From Pseudobdellovibrionaceae bacterium (lineage in GTDB: Bacteria > Bdellovibrionota > UBA1018 > UBA6935): DNA of 37,033 nucleotides. The notes beneath the pieces were generated by a model, which made no database searches, was not told the origin of the DNA, and saw only the letters and a list, made by a program, of their open reading frames with translations. Of the stretch, positions 24,205 to 32,547 are shown piece by piece. The position numbers and the translations under genes were made by a program. Position 1 is the first letter of the stretch; each line of letters starts with the position of its first letter. Location of the stretch: assembly GCA_002722705.1 (NCBI GenBank), contig PBMP01000063.1, forward strand, positions 1 through 37,033. Reading direction: 5' to 3'.

Positions 24205-24840
24205 TTATTCTTCAATTGATTCTAAAATTTTTACAAAGCGATTCACAAGCACAGGATCACTTTGCACTTCATTTAATGCATCGCCATCAATTAAATCCCC
24301 GGACCTCAGATTGAGTTGAGAAAACAGTGAACCTTGTTGAATACGGATAACCGTCCACCCCTCTGAATGTCTCACTACTTTTACCATGGACTTTAGTGAC
24401 TCTAAGCTTTGATCCTCTAACTGAGAAACTTGATCTTCATCAATCATTAGTTTTACATATCGAGGAGCTTCTTCAATGGGAGCCACCTCTTGGTTATCCG
24501 ACTGAGGGGCTGGAGAGGCTTGGTTTATTAATATTTGATCTGCTGACCCTTGTTCATCATATTCCGCAACGGATCTCTCTTCTTGATCCTCTTCATAATT
24601 CTCAGTAGAAGACTCTACTTCGTTCATCGAATCTTCTATTTGAGCAATCTCATGATCAAAAGAACGCAACTCCTGATCTCTAAACCAATAGAAAAACAAA
24701 CTAGAAAATAATGCTCCAAACATAACCCCAATTAAAAAAGCCTTTGTCTTCATGGGTTCATTTTGAATGACTTTTAAACAATTGTCGAGCGCATTTGACA
24801 ACACTGAGTCATTCTCGTTTATTAACTTTTTGTTGATCAC
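24205..24840 (-). CDS. Membrane-anchored GspC-like PDZ protein
   Basis: The long frame is 211 residues; the ATG at 24753 (MKTKAFLIGVMFGALF) may be the real start, giving 182. One membrane helix is followed by a very acidic Glu/Asp/Gln/Ser linker. A C-terminal domain, about the last 60 residues, reads GWTVIRIQQGSLFSQLNLRSGD then LIDGDALNEV. This is the type II secretion GspC PDZ pattern (SLFxxLGLxxGDxI). No other type II genes are nearby, so it may be an orphan envelope adaptor. Confidence 0.65.
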   Translation of the reverse strand: MINKKLINENDSVLSNALDNCLKVIQNEPMKTKAFLIGVMFGALFSSLFFYWFRDQELRSFDHEIAQIEDSMNEVESSTENYEEDQEERSVAEYDEQGSADQILINQASPAPQSDNQEVAPIEEAPRYVKLMIDEDQVSQLEDQSLESLKSMVKVVRHSEGWTVIRIQQGSLFSQLNLRSGDLIDGDALNEVQSDPVLVNRFVKILESIEE

Positions 24841-24921
24841 TCTTTCTCAACATTTAATAGTTCAACTCGACCTTTCTTGCTACACCTCCTTATAAGGTTT
24901 TCACAAAATGGGGGTGAACAA

Positions 24922-25221
24922 ATGAAAAAACTACTACTACTTACACTAATTGGATTTCATCAAATCAGCTACGCGCGTCCTTTTACAGTTTCCGTACTTC
25001 AGGAACAACCGAATGGCTGGGCATGTCTTGCACCGGACTCTCCAGAAAATGTAGAAGAAGCCCTTCTTCTACAAGCTCAAGAAAAATGTGAAAACTCTGT
25101 AGAGGCGGTTGGCGAAGTACGTCGAGAACGAAGTGATACTCTCAACAGCAGTCCTTACGAAGGCTGTAGCTTAACGATCAGAGTTTTATTCTCGCAAAAT
25201 TTTGAATGTAATGAGGATTGA
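24922..25221 (+). CDS. Small secreted protein (99 aa), four Cys
   Basis: ATG at 24922 follows GGGGGTG at SD distance and gives a signal peptide (MKKLLLLTLIGFHQISYA, then RPF); an upstream ATG at 24877 is not needed. The mature part is about 81 residues with four Cys (WACLAP, EKCEN, EGCSL, FECNE), likely two disulphides. No family recognised. It stands alone next to tRNA-Gln. Confidence 0.65.
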   Translation: MKKLLLLTLIGFHQISYARPFTVSVLQEQPNGWACLAPDSPENVEEALLLQAQEKCENSVEAVGEVRRERSDTLNSSPYEGCSLTIRVLFSQNFECNED

Positions 25222-25239
25222 AACTTTAAAAAATTAAAA

Positions 25240-25314
25240 TGGCTGGGGCGGCTGGATTCGAACCAACGAATGGCAGAATCAAAATCTGCTGACTTACCAC
25301 TTGTCGACGCCCCA
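25240..25314 (-). tRNA. tRNA-Gln (anticodon TTG)
   Basis: Reading the minus strand, the acceptor TGGGGCG pairs with CGCCCCA, and the discriminator G and CCA are encoded. The D stem is GAC/GTC and the anticodon stem GCAGA/TCTGC encloses loop TTTTGAT with anticodon TTG (25282-25280). The T stem GTTGG/CCAGC has one G-U pair and loop TTCGAAT. It lies 65 nt downstream of spoVG on the same strand. Confidence 0.96.
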
Positions 25315-25379
25315 GCAGAAAATAAAAGAATACCGCAGGTGTTAACACAAATCCATCAAAGCTCAAAGGAAAAGAGCAT

Positions 25380-25646
25380 CTATTCAGAATGAGCTTGAAT
25401 TTCAGCTAAATAAGCGTCTAAAACTGTTTTTTCAAGATCCATTCGAGTTGCCTGATTTAAAGGGTGGGCAATGTCTTTATAAGTCCCATCTTTTCTCTTT
25501 TTACTCGGCATCGCGACAAATAACCCTTCATTTCCATTGATGATTTTCAGATCACGCACAACAAAGCACTCGTCAATGACGATGGTCACATAGGCCTTGA
25601 GTTTGTCTTCCTGTACTGGGAAGACTTTAACTTCGGTGATCTTCAT
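25380..25646 (-). CDS. spoVG: SpoVG family nucleic-acid-binding regulator
   Basis: An 88-residue protein with the full SpoVG signature: MKITEVKVFPV, KLKAYVTIVIDECFVVRDLKII, LFVAMPSKKRKDGTYKDIAHPLN and a helical C-terminus. SpoVG proteins bind DNA and RNA and adjust gene expression. A promoter with a palindrome over its -35 box is upstream, and tRNA-Gln follows on the same strand. Confidence 0.95.
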   Translation of the reverse strand: MKITEVKVFPVQEDKLKAYVTIVIDECFVVRDLKIINGNEGLFVAMPSKKRKDGTYKDIAHPLNQATRMDLEKTVLDAYLAEIQAHSE

Positions 25647-25684
25647 TTAACCATCTTTCTAGGAGCAAAAAGTCCCTACCTTCT

Positions 25685-25719
25685 ATTGTAAAAGATCCGG
25701 ATACAGACTTCAAAGTCTG
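25685..25719 (-). promoter_or_regulatory. spoVG promoter with overlapping palindromic operator
   Basis: On the minus strand, -35 TTGAAG (25713-25708) and -10 TACAAT (25690-25685) have a 17-bp spacer, 38 nt before the spoVG ATG. A perfect palindrome, CAGACTT-TG-AAGTCTG (25704-25719), covers the -35 box. This is the arrangement of a repressor site. The remaining 25720-25843 stretch is AT-rich with no gene. Confidence 0.5.
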
Positions 25720-25843
25720 AATAAATAAAAAGGTAAGTTTACTTTCTAAAAAACAGCCTATAAAAACAAATATTTACATTGAAAAACAGAAATACCGATA
25801 AATTCTATCAATTAAAATAGAACAAATCGGCATTTCCAGTGAA

Positions 25844-27367
25844 TTATTCGTCTTTTAGGTTCAGAGGAATGATTTGATATACCGAGCGATCTTCTGAAGA
25901 TTGGCTTCTTACTCTTAAAAGATAAGTTTCTTTTTTTGAAACCTTTTCGTTAAAGTCTGCTTCAGATTTCACAGGTTTTCGATTTACTTCTACAATTAAA
26001 TCACCTACTTGGAGACCTGATCGAGCAGCTGGCCCCCCATATTTCAGGTAAGTAACAATCACTCCTCGTGCTTTTACCGGATGTCCATATCGTTCATTAA
26101 GCTCCGGCCGTGCAGTCTCTATCGACATTCCTGTTAATACTCGATCTGCTTTACGAGGAGAACGAGAAGCCATTGTTTGAGCAGACGGTCGTTCACCAAC
26201 TTTAATCTGAAGTGATTTTTTTTCTCCCTCGCGAATCACCTCCATTGAAACTTTTTTTCCAACAGGAACACGTGTGACTTCCTTAATCAAATCAGTACTC
26301 TTTCGAACCCTGACTCCATTGAATTCGACCACCACATCGTATGGCATTACTCCTGCTTCATCTGCTGCTTCTCCTGGTTCAACTCCTGAAACCAAGGGTC
26401 CTTTTTCATCTTCATCAATCTGAAGTTGAGCTGCCAACTCAGGACTCAACTCTCCTATGGAAACTCCAATATAACCACGAGCGACTTTTCCTTTGGTTTT
26501 CAGTTGGTCAAGAACCGCCTTCACACTGTTCACAGGAATTGCAAAACCAATTCCCTGCCCTCTCGCATCAATGGCATTATTAATTCCAATGAGTTCTCCT
26601 TGCAAATTAACAAGTGGTCCTCCTGAATTTCCTGGATTAATGGGAGCATCTGTTTGGAGATATTTTGAAATCGCCAACCCCTCAATCTCTCTTCCCGTTG
26701 CAGAAATAATCCCATGAGTAACCGTATGTCCTCGACCAAATGGATTTCCAACAGCCATGACATATTCACCTACTTGAAGCTTTTGAGAGTCTCCCAAAGG
26801 AAGTGCTTTGAGTTTTCGCTCGGTTTTGACCTGAATTAAAGCCAAATCTAGCTCTGGATCCATCCCAATCACTTCACCTTTTGCAGGTTTTTCATTCGAA
26901 TCTTCAGTGAAAAGAATTTCAATATCATCTGCACCAGAAACGACATGATGATTGGTAAGAATTAATCCAGAGTCATCAATAATAAATCCGGTCCCTAAAG
27001 ACTGAGCACGCTTTCCTCCAGAGTAAGGCTGGTTAGGCATTCTTCCAAAGAAATCTTCAAAAAATTGCCGAAAAGGATCTTGAGAACCACCCCTCATTCT
27101 CGGAATGATTTTCATATTCGAAAAAGTGGAAATATTAACTACTGAAGGAACCACTTTTTTTGAGAGTGCGACAAAAATATTCGATGCATTTGTCAAAACC
27201 CCAGGGCTTGCATTAGCCACTTCTTGAGTTTCTCCTGAAAGTACACTTTCAAAAGCTTCAACTGGATTTCCCTCATGATACAAAACTTGCGAACCCAAAA
27301 TTCCAATAGATGCGGAAACTAAACTTAGAAAAAATGGAAAAATCATTCGCTTTGTTTGAATCTTCAT
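25844..27367 (-). CDS. htrA: Periplasmic serine protease HtrA/DegP
   Basis: A 507-residue envelope protease-chaperone. An N-terminal signal or anchor segment (about residues 8-30) leads to a trypsin-like domain with H141 (LTNHHVVSG), D174 (PELDLALIQV) and S248 (NPGNSGGPL), so the triad is complete. Two PDZ domains follow (about 285-380 and 405-500; GYIGVSIGEL, and GGPAARSGLQVGDLIVEVN). It starts 3 nt after the DUF1844 gene stop and is cotranscribed with it. Confidence 0.95.
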   Translation of the reverse strand: MKIQTKRMIFPFFLSLVSASIGILGSQVLYHEGNPVEAFESVLSGETQEVANASPGVLTNASNIFVALSKKVVPSVVNISTFSNMKIIPRMRGGSQDPFRQFFEDFFGRMPNQPYSGGKRAQSLGTGFIIDDSGLILTNHHVVSGADDIEILFTEDSNEKPAKGEVIGMDPELDLALIQVKTERKLKALPLGDSQKLQVGEYVMAVGNPFGRGHTVTHGIISATGREIEGLAISKYLQTDAPINPGNSGGPLVNLQGELIGINNAIDARGQGIGFAIPVNSVKAVLDQLKTKGKVARGYIGVSIGELSPELAAQLQIDEDEKGPLVSGVEPGEAADEAGVMPYDVVVEFNGVRVRKSTDLIKEVTRVPVGKKVSMEVIREGEKKSLQIKVGERPSAQTMASRSPRKADRVLTGMSIETARPELNERYGHPVKARGVIVTYLKYGGPAARSGLQVGDLIVEVNRKPVKSEADFNEKVSKKETYLLRVRSQSSEDRSVYQIIPLNLKDE

Positions 27368-27370
27368 AAA

Positions 27371-27646
27371 CTACCCTTTCTGACTCATTTTTTTCTCAAC
27401 TTCCACATAATGCATTCTCGTCTGAAAAAGCAATGAATCCATTAATTGCACTTCTTCAGAGGTTAAATTCCCTTTCGTTTTTTCATGCATCAATTCAAGA
27501 AGGTCAATATTTTGCCTCGCCATGTTTAAATCTATCTCGGGCTCGAGTCCGGAGCCAGGAGGAACCACCCCCAAACTCATCATCGCTGCCGAAGAAATGG
27601 ATAATAAAAACGTACTCATATCGATTTTAGGTAAACCCTCTGACAT
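27371..27646 (-). CDS. DUF1844 family protein
   Basis: A 91-residue protein: STFLLSISSAAMMSLGVVPPGSG, then NMARQNIDLLELMHEKTKGNLTSEE and MDSLLFQTRMHYVE. This is the DUF1844 pattern of one hydrophobic helix followed by two amphipathic helices. Function unknown. A strong SD (AAGGAG) is 8 nt upstream of the ATG. It is the first gene of an htrA operon. Confidence 0.85.
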   Translation of the reverse strand: MSEGLPKIDMSTFLLSISSAAMMSLGVVPPGSGLEPEIDLNMARQNIDLLELMHEKTKGNLTSEEVQLMDSLLFQTRMHYVEVEKKMSQKG

Positions 27647-27730
27647 GCAATAAGACTCCTTTTTTGACTATCCATAACATAAACAATTCAAACGGTGAAA
27701 AAGTTCATATAAAAAATAAAATTAAAAAAA

Positions 27731-28486
27731 TCAGGTTTTTTTTGGAAAACTCAACTGAGACATTGCAGGATAAATTTCTATTGGAAAAACTGACGCTTTC
27801 TTCTTAATTTTTAGATATGTCTCTTTCAGTGTTTGATCTTCAATTGGAATTGATGATCCACCTGTCCAAAAATCAACCCACTTTTTTAAAGCATAAATCG
27901 GCAAAAAGACAAAACCACCAAGTGGATGTAAGTCTAAAGATTTTACGGATTTTTTTTCTACGAAAATCCGCCTCCAATTTTTTGGAATCAGTTTAAATAA
28001 AAAAAATGAAAGGGACGCACCAATCGTTTTTAAAAGAATTTGTGGTTGTCGCGCTTGTAAAACTCCATAATGCAATAATGCACGAAACTCTTTCTCGGTC
28101 AGAAGCTGAACCAAGCCTCGACTCAAAACCAGCGTTCCATTGGATCTAAAACTTTTCATGACGTAAGCAAGAGGAACGGCATCGTAAATAAAAAGAACTT
28201 CAGGATAATTCCGATGATCAGCTCGTATGACTTTTCCGAACCGAGTCTGCAATACACGATCATAAGATTCTTTTAATCCGAGATGCTCGCCCACTGCAAT
28301 GTGAAAAATTTGTTTTAAAAAAGTCTCTGAGAAAACAGAAACCAAAATCAGAAATCCAAACCCCAACAGAAAACCCACTGGCCACGTAGTCCAATCACCC
28401 CAAATGGCGATAAAAATAAAATACGGAAGGGATAAAAATCCCCCTAAAATGAAAAACTGAATCCAAAAAAGAACTCGAGACCACAT
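27731..28486 (-). CDS. M48 (HtpX-like) membrane protein lacking the zinc motif
   Basis: A 251-residue protein with two N-terminal membrane helices (about 5-28 and 33-57) and probably a third near 150-165. NGTLVLSRGLVQLLTEKEFRALLHYGVLQAR aligns by eye with the M48/HtpX region that carries HExxH, but reads HYGVL (residues 139-143). The catalytic Glu is Tyr and the second His is Leu. If homologous it is a pseudoprotease, perhaps an HtpX-like scaffold. It is separated from the htrA operon by 84 nt and from pilT by 46 nt. Confidence 0.5.
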   Translation of the reverse strand: MWSRVLFWIQFFILGGFLSLPYFIFIAIWGDWTTWPVGFLLGFGFLILVSVFSETFLKQIFHIAVGEHLGLKESYDRVLQTRFGKVIRADHRNYPEVLFIYDAVPLAYVMKSFRSNGTLVLSRGLVQLLTEKEFRALLHYGVLQARQPQILLKTIGASLSFFLFKLIPKNWRRIFVEKKSVKSLDLHPLGGFVFLPIYALKKWVDFWTGGSSIPIEDQTLKETYLKIKKKASVFPIEIYPAMSQLSFPKKT

Positions 28487-28532
28487 TCCCTTAGATTACC
28501 GCTGCTATTAAAATATCAAAAGAAATTAATGA

Positions 28533-29666
28533 CTATAGATCAATATCGTCCCCAAAATGACTCAAACTTAACTTTAAATCATCGGGTTGATAAGAATGCT
28601 TTATTGCTATTTTTTCACTAATTTGATTTTCGAGAACTAGCCTTTTAAGATCTTTATTCATCGTTTGCATCCCATGATAGTCAAAAGATTCACGCATCAC
28701 TTCTGGAATTTGATCCATTGCTCCTTTTGCCATTAAATTCTCTATCGTCGAGGATTGAACCAAAACCTCCGACGCTAAAACTCTACCTTTTTTATCTTTT
28801 TTCTCAATGAGCTGCTGTGAAACAATTCCAACCAAAGTACTCGCAAGCTGCAAACGGACTTGTTCTTTCTCTCCTCCAGGAAAAACATCCATGATTCGAT
28901 CTAATGAACTCATCACATCATTGGTGTGTAAGGTTGCTATCACTAAATGTCCGGTCTCAGCTGCCGTTAAGGCAATTCGAATCACCTCAGGCTCTCTCAG
29001 TTCTCCCATCACAATTACATCTGGATCTTGTCGGAGCCCCGCCATCAAGGCACTGTGGTAATCAAGAGCATCTGTACCAATTTCTCTTTGGGTAATCGTC
29101 GACTTTAAATCTACATATTCAAATTCGATGGGGTCTTCCAATGTTAAAACGTGAGAATATTTCTTTCGGTTGATGTACTGAACCAAAGAAGCAAGCGTCG
29201 TAGATTTTCCACTCCCCGTAGGACCTGTAATTAACAATAATCCTCTTTTTTCAAAAGCCAACTTTTTCAAAACAAGTGGAACCCCAAGAGTTTCCAATCG
29301 AGGAATTTCAAAAGGCACTCTTCTAATGACTGCCGATAACATCGATTTTTGGAAAAAAACATTAAACCTAAATCGCCCTAATTTTTCAAAACGAATAGAA
29401 AAATCAACATTTCTTTTCTTTTTTAAAACTTGAATCTGTTCTTTGGTTAAAACCTCTTTTAAAAGACGCTCAATTGAGGACTGATCTAATTCTTTCATTT
29501 TTGATGGAATAAGCCTTCCATCGATTCGATACAAAGGAGGTCTTCCTGCCTTTAAGTGAAGATCTGAAGCTTTATATTTAATAAACGCTTTACATACATA
29601 TTCCAGAGTCATTAATGGTTCAGAGTCTTCTGTTGCGTGAAGGTGGGTGATTTCAGATGTGCTCAT
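28533..29666 (-). CDS. pilT: PilT/PilU-type pilus retraction ATPase
   Basis: A 377-residue secretion ATPase. Walker A GPTGSGKST is at residues 148-156, the Asp box is TLEDPIEF, Walker B region VIVMGELREPE and the His box TLHTNDVMSSLDRI. These are the PilT family. Walker B has GELREPE instead of the common GEMRD, and the C-terminal AIRNLIRE motif of PilT is replaced by TIENLMAKG, so PilU or a specialised paralogue is possible. It powers type IV pilus retraction or gliding. Its start overlaps the stop of the GAF gene by 1 nt. Confidence 0.88.
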   Translation of the reverse strand: MSTSEITHLHATEDSEPLMTLEYVCKAFIKYKASDLHLKAGRPPLYRIDGRLIPSKMKELDQSSIERLLKEVLTKEQIQVLKKKRNVDFSIRFEKLGRFRFNVFFQKSMLSAVIRRVPFEIPRLETLGVPLVLKKLAFEKRGLLLITGPTGSGKSTTLASLVQYINRKKYSHVLTLEDPIEFEYVDLKSTITQREIGTDALDYHSALMAGLRQDPDVIVMGELREPEVIRIALTAAETGHLVIATLHTNDVMSSLDRIMDVFPGGEKEQVRLQLASTLVGIVSQQLIEKKDKKGRVLASEVLVQSSTIENLMAKGAMDQIPEVMRESFDYHGMQTMNKDLKRLVLENQISEKIAIKHSYQPDDLKLSLSHFGDDIDL

Positions 29667-30295
29667 TAAGCTGCTTTCTTTTGATGAATCCGTTTCTCAG
29701 ACCATGTTTTCATCATCTTGACTTCAATCATCAAACCTAACCAACGTACGATTGATTCAAGAAGTTCAAGATCCGTTTGAGAAAACTCATCTTGACCATG
29801 TCGATTCATAAGTTCCAAAACTCCATAAACATGTCCACGCACTCTTACAGGAAAAGCTGCCATATTTTTTACTTGAAAATCCACAGCATCCCCAATGGTT
29901 TTAAGATGAAACGGATTTTTTTGAACATGAGACTCTATTACCGGTGCATTTGTTGAAATCACCTGCCCTGCAATTCCTTGATGCTCTGGAATCATAAAGT
30001 TAATAATTTGGTGAGAAGAATAACCAGTCGCCGCTCTAAAAAATAAACAATTTCTTTGCACGTCTCGCTCTAAAAGAGAAGCTGCATCCACTGGTATCGC
30101 GTGAGACATGGCCAACAAACACTCTCGAGTAAAGTCATTAAAACTCAGTTTCCTTTTAAGGATACCCAAAAATGTTTTCAAAACTTGATACTGAACCATT
30201 TCAAGAGGGTCATTATCCGAAAGCAAAGCCTGACTCTGAATATCGCTCGCATCGATCCCTTCAACAGGCTCTAATATAGGTGATTCATCTGACAT
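29666..30295 (-). CDS. GAF-domain sensor protein
   Basis: A 209-residue protein with one GAF domain (about residues 45-200): DAASLLERDVQRNCLFFRAATG, then MIPEHQGIAGQVISTNAPVIE and MAAFPVRVRGHVYGVLELMNR. No output domain is attached. It is translationally coupled to pilT (TAATG), so it may regulate or be regulated with retraction; ligand unknown. An SD (AGAGGAG) is 8 nt upstream of the ATG. Confidence 0.85.
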   Translation of the reverse strand: MSDESPILEPVEGIDASDIQSQALLSDNDPLEMVQYQVLKTFLGILKRKLSFNDFTRECLLAMSHAIPVDAASLLERDVQRNCLFFRAATGYSSHQIINFMIPEHQGIAGQVISTNAPVIESHVQKNPFHLKTIGDAVDFQVKNMAAFPVRVRGHVYGVLELMNRHGQDEFSQTDLELLESIVRWLGLMIEVKMMKTWSEKRIHQKKAA

Positions 30296-30574
30296 GTCTG
30301 AGCTCCTCTTTACTCTTTTCGACTGACATTAAAAAAAATAAAGATACTCTCTGCGACATTAATTTGACAGGCTCGGATGCTTTCCATTAAAACTCATAAG
30401 TATGAATTGTTGAGACTCCGGCTCGATAAATACAATAAGTTTTCTATGAGTATTGACTCGAAACTCTTTTTCCTTTTAAAGTTCTCAAAGGTCCTAAAAA
30501 ATTCGAAGACGAAGGGGATTTCTACGTTACTGGTTTTTCTAGATATATTAAACTATCCCGAGAACTACAAAAAA

Positions 30575-30786
30575 ATAAAAAAATTACACGTGTTCTGAAG
30601 CGCCTTGAACGCCCTCGAGACAAATACTAGCCTTATCTTTAATCGAACTACAACAACAACGGACGCTAGAGTTCATAAAAACATGACAAATCACGGATAC
30701 CCCAGAATCCTTCGAAGGGGTTCTTTTGGGTAGTCTTTTCATGGGGTCGAGTTCTATACGGCACTCATACACAGAATTAGATCATA
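30575..30786 (-). ncRNA. Candidate small RNA or small gene in the 30296-30867 gap
   Basis: The gap has no convincing long gene. On the minus strand TATGAT (30786-30781) is a good -10 box, though no clear -35 is seen. The following 200 nt are noticeably more GC-rich than the flanks. They contain an imperfect hairpin at 30698-30731 with a TTCG/CGAA centre, and end near 30580 in a weak GTTC/GAAC hairpin and two T7 runs. A 52- or 62-residue Cys-containing frame (stop at 30584) covers the same stretch, so a small protein is the alternative. On the plus strand TTGACA at 30364-30369 is a perfect -35 box with a poor -10. Confidence 0.3.
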
Positions 30787-30867
30787 ACCATTTGAAATTA
30801 AAACATTTTCACAAAAAAACAACTACTGTAAGTCCTCAAATTTTCAAGGTATAATGAGAGAAGGGTC

Positions 30868-31290
30868 ATGAATCATACAAACTTTAAAATTCTTTCTAAA
30901 TTAAGCTTGTTTTCATTTTTCATCGGAATTTTCATGATCTATTCCTCTTGTGGAGAGATTAGCCTAGGTTCTTCGGTCAATGACGGAATTCCTTCTGGAG
31001 ACCGAATAAAATCTGGGACTCTATCTACTTATTCAGGAACAGTTTCAGTCTATAAGACCGTCAGTGGCCCTGCAACTCTTCGATTTGAGAACCTCAGTGG
31101 CCCTACCTCTACTCTTCTTTATGTTTGGGCAACCGTTGATGGAAGTGAAACGACAATTTCTACAACACTCAAAGGAACGAGTGGAAACATGAATTTTTCT
31201 ACAAGTATTACGAGCTCAAATTGGACATCAGTAAGAATTTCTGAATCGTTTTCACCTTTTACTACAATCGCAACAGCCCCTCTTTTTTAA
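30868..31290 (+). CDS. Lipoprotein with a DM13-like domain
   Basis: A 140-residue protein with a long N-terminal signal and a lipobox near residue 28 (FMIYSSC). The mature part reads SGTLSTYSGTVSVYKT, ATLRFENLSGPTS, LLYVWATVDG, LKGTSGNMNFSTSI and SVRISESFSPFTTIATAPL. Order and spacing match the DM13 domain (GxxSGxxxI, a LKGxxGxxNY turn and a final FGxAxL), but the usual Cys near the end is absent. Bacterial DM13 proteins are surface-exposed; a redox role has been suggested for the family. Its end overlaps the convergent gene by 4 nt. Confidence 0.6.
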   Translation: MNHTNFKILSKLSLFSFFIGIFMIYSSCGEISLGSSVNDGIPSGDRIKSGTLSTYSGTVSVYKTVSGPATLRFENLSGPTSTLLYVWATVDGSETTISTTLKGTSGNMNFSTSITSSNWTSVRISESFSPFTTIATAPLF

Positions 31291-31763
31291 GGAAGAGCCA
31301 TTTCATTTCTATATTCAACGAGTTCTTTAATATTTTTTACATCTCGAATGAGCCATTTCCCGTTTCTTTTTACGAGATGACATAATTTTTTATTCGTTAC
31401 CTTTGCGTCATGCCCTGTCTGACTTCGAGAACGATCAAAGTAACTCAATTCATAGGTAATACTTGTCTCTTGATCAGAAATTTTCTTAACTTCTTTGATT
31501 ACTAATTTTACAAACTTCCTTTTCACATCAATGAAAGCATGTTCAAACTGTTCGTCACTCCATGAAGCTAATCGAGTTTTTGCATCTCCAACTAAAAAAG
31601 CCTCGAGATCTGTTCGTTGTTCAACATTTTGAATAGAAAAACTTTTTGAAATATAAGAAGAAAGTACTTTTTTAGGATTTTCAAAATCTTTTGAATCCGT
31701 ACATGCGCTCAATCCCAATAAAACCAATAAAATAAACTGATACAAACTACGCAACGTAACCAC
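31287..31763 (-). CDS. Lipoprotein with an NTF2-like domain pattern
   Basis: A 158-residue protein with lipobox LLGLSAC (lipidated Cys near residue 21). The mature domain has helices followed by strands KFVKLVIKEVKKI, SITYELSYFD and a final HLVKRNGKWLIRDVKNIKE. That ending (KxxGKWLIxDV) is common in NTF2-like or DUF4878-type lipoproteins. It begins inside the last 17 nt of the PilZ-like gene and is cotranslated. Function unknown. Confidence 0.65.
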   Translation of the reverse strand: MVTLRSLYQFILLVLLGLSACTDSKDFENPKKVLSSYISKSFSIQNVEQRTDLEAFLVGDAKTRLASWSDEQFEHAFIDVKRKFVKLVIKEVKKISDQETSITYELSYFDRSRSQTGHDAKVTNKKLCHLVKRNGKWLIRDVKNIKELVEYRNEMALP

Positions 31764-32511
31764 CTCCGCGAATCAAAGCGACAAAGTCTCCAAGGACCTT
31801 TTTCTGATCTGGAGATTCTCCATCAAACTTCAGACCCATACCCATCTGCCGATCCAATACCGCTACTGGTCGCCCAACAAGGACTACCTTTCTGTTTCCT
31901 AGAGTGAACTCTAACTGAAAACGGTTTGATTTACGAACCTGAACTTGAGGTTGAATGGGTGGTTTCTTCAAAAAAACAAAAACGCCATCTTCATCGATCC
32001 GAGCAACGCGATATACTACTGACTCAGATCGAGCCCCCTCCACGATAGGAGTGACTCTGCAGAAAAGATGTAAAGGTTCAGGATAACTCTGAAACCATTT
32101 CATTTGTGGATTTAAATAAGACCGATTCAATTCGTTTCGAATAAAATTCCACGTCATCCACCAATACAGAGTAGTCACGAGCACAAAAATACCTAACCAA
32201 AAATTTTGTGACACTACTGCAATTGAACTAGAAATAATGACCCAGGTTACAATCAATACTCCAAGTAATTGATGTGCCCATTTTTTCCCAAACAGAATCC
32301 ATATAGAAACCGGAAACAGAATTAAAGCCGAAGCAATAATCCATATTTGTATCGGCTTAACCGGAAGATTCCACCACGGAGCTCGCAAGGTAACCACCGT
32401 CTGGAGGCCCGCAAGCGGAATAAAAAAAAGAACGAGTAAAGTACTCATCCAAAGTGACGCAGGAAGACTGACTAAACGCATACTTATCCTATTTTCCTCT
32501 GGTTTACTCAC
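31747..32511 (-). CDS. Four-helix membrane protein with a degenerate PilZ-like domain
   Basis: A 254-residue protein. Four membrane helices lie at about residues 20-36, 54-73, 82-101 and 104-120. The C-terminal 110 residues are beta-rich: VVYRVARIDEDGVFVFLKK, VRKSNRFQLEFTLGNRKVVLVGRPVAVL, MGMGLKFDGES. This looks like PilZ with the GVFV and GMGLKF strands. The c-di-GMP signatures RxxxR and (D/N)xSxxG are not intact. It may be a non-binding PilZ or a look-alike. The downstream lipoprotein overlaps it by 17 nt. Confidence 0.6.
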   Translation of the reverse strand: MSKPEENRISMRLVSLPASLWMSTLLVLFFIPLAGLQTVVTLRAPWWNLPVKPIQIWIIASALILFPVSIWILFGKKWAHQLLGVLIVTWVIISSSIAVVSQNFWLGIFVLVTTLYWWMTWNFIRNELNRSYLNPQMKWFQSYPEPLHLFCRVTPIVEGARSESVVYRVARIDEDGVFVFLKKPPIQPQVQVRKSNRFQLEFTLGNRKVVLVGRPVAVLDRQMGMGLKFDGESPDQKKVLGDFVALIRGGGYVA

Positions 32512-32547
32512 TTGTCAATGAATGTTCATTCTGAATAAAATGATCTC

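Noticed and set aside
30377-30598. Lys-rich 73-codon plus-strand frame in the long gap
   Set aside because: Its start overlaps the TTGACA promoter-like region, no SD precedes it, and composition is that of AT-rich random sequence.
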